Source: Cladocopium goreaui (taxonomy: Eukaryota > Sar > Dinophyceae > Suessiales > Symbiodiniaceae). Taken from it: a DNA stretch of 64,000 bases. The DNA is taken from positions 496,001 to 560,000 of the forward strand of contig CAMXCT020000902.1 in the NCBI GenBank assembly GCA_947184155.2. Direction: 5' to 3'. Positions within the stretch are counted from its first letter, which is position 1, and every line of letters starts with the position of its first letter. The position numbers and the translations under genes are program-made. Positions 63,155 through 64,000 of this stretch are shown here, in pieces. Under the pieces are notes generated by a model. It saw only the letters and a program-made list of their open reading frames with translations, did no database searches and had not been told where the DNA came from.

Positions 63155-63308
63155 CCCTCTGGGAAACTAAAATAGCTATGGAAAATCACCATGTTTAATG
63201 GGAAAATCAACTATAAATGGCAATTTTCAATGGAAAATCACCATCGGGAATGGGTAAATCAACTATAAATGTGCCATGTTCAATAGCTATTTCAAATTAC
63301 CATACCCA
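63155..63308. mobile_element. CCCTCTGG MITE, copy 5 (internally duplicated, broken right end)
   Basis: Starts CCCTCTGGGAAACTA. The segment GGAAAATCACCAT...AATCAACTATAAATG occurs twice, and the right end is degraded. Confidence 0.55.
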
Positions 63309-63564
63309 TGTTCAAGTAGAGTAGCTGGTTAAGATCCACATTCAAGTCTTACTTTATCTTACTTCAGTATCATTTAAAATTTAAAATGAAGATCCGGCAG
63401 AAGACTTGGTCGTTTTGAATGATCGGAAAATGTAATTCGTTCAATTAACCTAGGTTGAAGACACCGTACCTCCCGTCATCTAAGAGTTTGCTACGGAAAA
63501 TCGCCATTGTAGGGAAATCATCGAGAAATGGTGGCATTTTCCATTGATTCTGTGCCACCCTCAG

Positions 63565-63586
63565 GGCGAACGCTAGCCACAAGCAG
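63565..63586 (+). CDS. Micro-exon candidate 40
   Basis: 22 bases between ACCCTCAG and GTACGG, joining exons 39 and 41 in phase (RTLATS). Confidence 0.4.
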
Positions 63587-63779
63587 GTACGGCTGACTTC
63601 GACAATGCATGACAATGCAGTCCATGTGTCCACTGTATGGAGAACATTGGAGAATCATATTTAGATTTAAAATCATTAAAAACCCATGGCTTCCTGCATA
63701 CTTCCTATGTTAAATCCAATGAATCATGGAGTTTTGTGGTCCACGGGGCAGATTTGATGTCCCATGGGCGGCCTCACAG

Positions 63780-63831
63780 ATCCTGGCGCCGACATCCCCG
63801 AGAGTTGGGACTGGCGTCTTCGCGTGGCCCA
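63780..63831 (+). CDS. Exon candidate 41
   Basis: Acceptor GCCTCACAG, donor CCA|GTGATG: SWRRHPRELGLASSRGP, in phase with the micro-exon. Continues beyond the window. Confidence 0.4.
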
Positions 63832-64000
63832 GTGATGTGGTCGGCGCCAACACGTCACCATTGAGATCAGGTGGGGGGAGGAGATCGGTTTCAAAAATCT
63901 GATTGTCAACCAATGGCTCGCCAGCCCTTGGCGAAACTCTTGGAGACGGTGATGGAGAGAGAGAGAGAGAGAGCACCATAAAAAGTGGATACAAATCATT

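Larger units (their letters stand above)
32351..63831 (+). other. Intron-rich gene region (probably more than one gene)
   Basis: Short protein-like open stretches on the plus strand, each preceded by AG and mostly followed by GT, recur throughout. In several runs the exon phases fit without forcing (see the exon entries). Hydrophobic segments in exons at 43148, 43843, 44663, 46350 and 47504 suggest a multi-pass membrane protein. The family could not be assigned. The 5' end is not visible and the region appears to continue past the right edge. Long introns hold MITEs, AT runs and minisatellites. Confidence 0.55.

Noticed and set aside
63770..63830. A frame reading DIPESWDWR, reminiscent of the start of a mature papain-type protease
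   Set aside because: It meets a stop at once and does not fit the exon phase from 62976-63586; too short to support a family.

Overview
The window looks like nuclear DNA of a dinoflagellate, most likely a Symbiodiniaceae-type alga. This is inferred from the layout, not from any marker gene: very few and widely spaced genes, tiny exons separated by kilobase introns with ordinary and odd splice donors, many decayed retroelements of kinds common in these genomes, and heavy micro- and minisatellite content. No rRNA, tRNA, CRISPR or bacterial-type operon was seen.

Layout. (1) 1-2403: the 3' part of a retroelement polyprotein (reverse transcriptase, then RNase H in another frame). (2) 3265-14571: a block of ten or so plus-strand ORFs, of similar C-rich base use and 100-350 bp apart. 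It is centred on a protein with an N-terminal GIY-YIG endonuclease and a Penelope-type reverse transcriptase. Around it lie arginine/serine-rich ORFs, a Myb/SANT-like ORF and at least two pairs of related unknown ORFs. Diverged direct repeats (about 2810-3220 and 15628-16045) flank the block. I read it as one very large, gene-rich Penelope-like element, partly decayed. (3) 14.6-20.4 kb: dispersed repeats carrying paired hairpins, a TG-rich minisatellite, a 104-bp foldback element and simple repeats. (4) 20442-25573: a 5.1-kb element with perfect 29-bp terminal inverted repeats, inserted between TAG-rich arrays. It is filled with a T-rich minisatellite in both orientations and a recurring GATAGAATATT motif, and has no credible coding sequence. 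(5) 26.6-28.6 kb: the 3' end of a non-LTR retrotransposon sitting inside a 104-bp satellite. (6) 28.6-32.3 kb: AT-rich and simple-repeat DNA.

(7) 32.35-63.83 kb: one or more intron-rich plus-strand genes. Short exons with AG acceptors and mostly GT donors join in consistent phase over long runs (32351-32468 through 40478-40557; 43843-43969 to 44663-44785; 54857-55049 to 55088-55147; 62976-63073 to 63780-63831). Several exons encode hydrophobic segments, so at least one product is probably a multi-pass membrane protein. I could not assign a family. Stops at 46500, 48344 and 49136 may mark gene ends, so this is probably more than one gene. Introns and spacers here hold a 100-bp TA-flanked MITE family (at least four good copies) and other foldback elements. 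A minisatellite cluster fills 51.3-54.7 kb.
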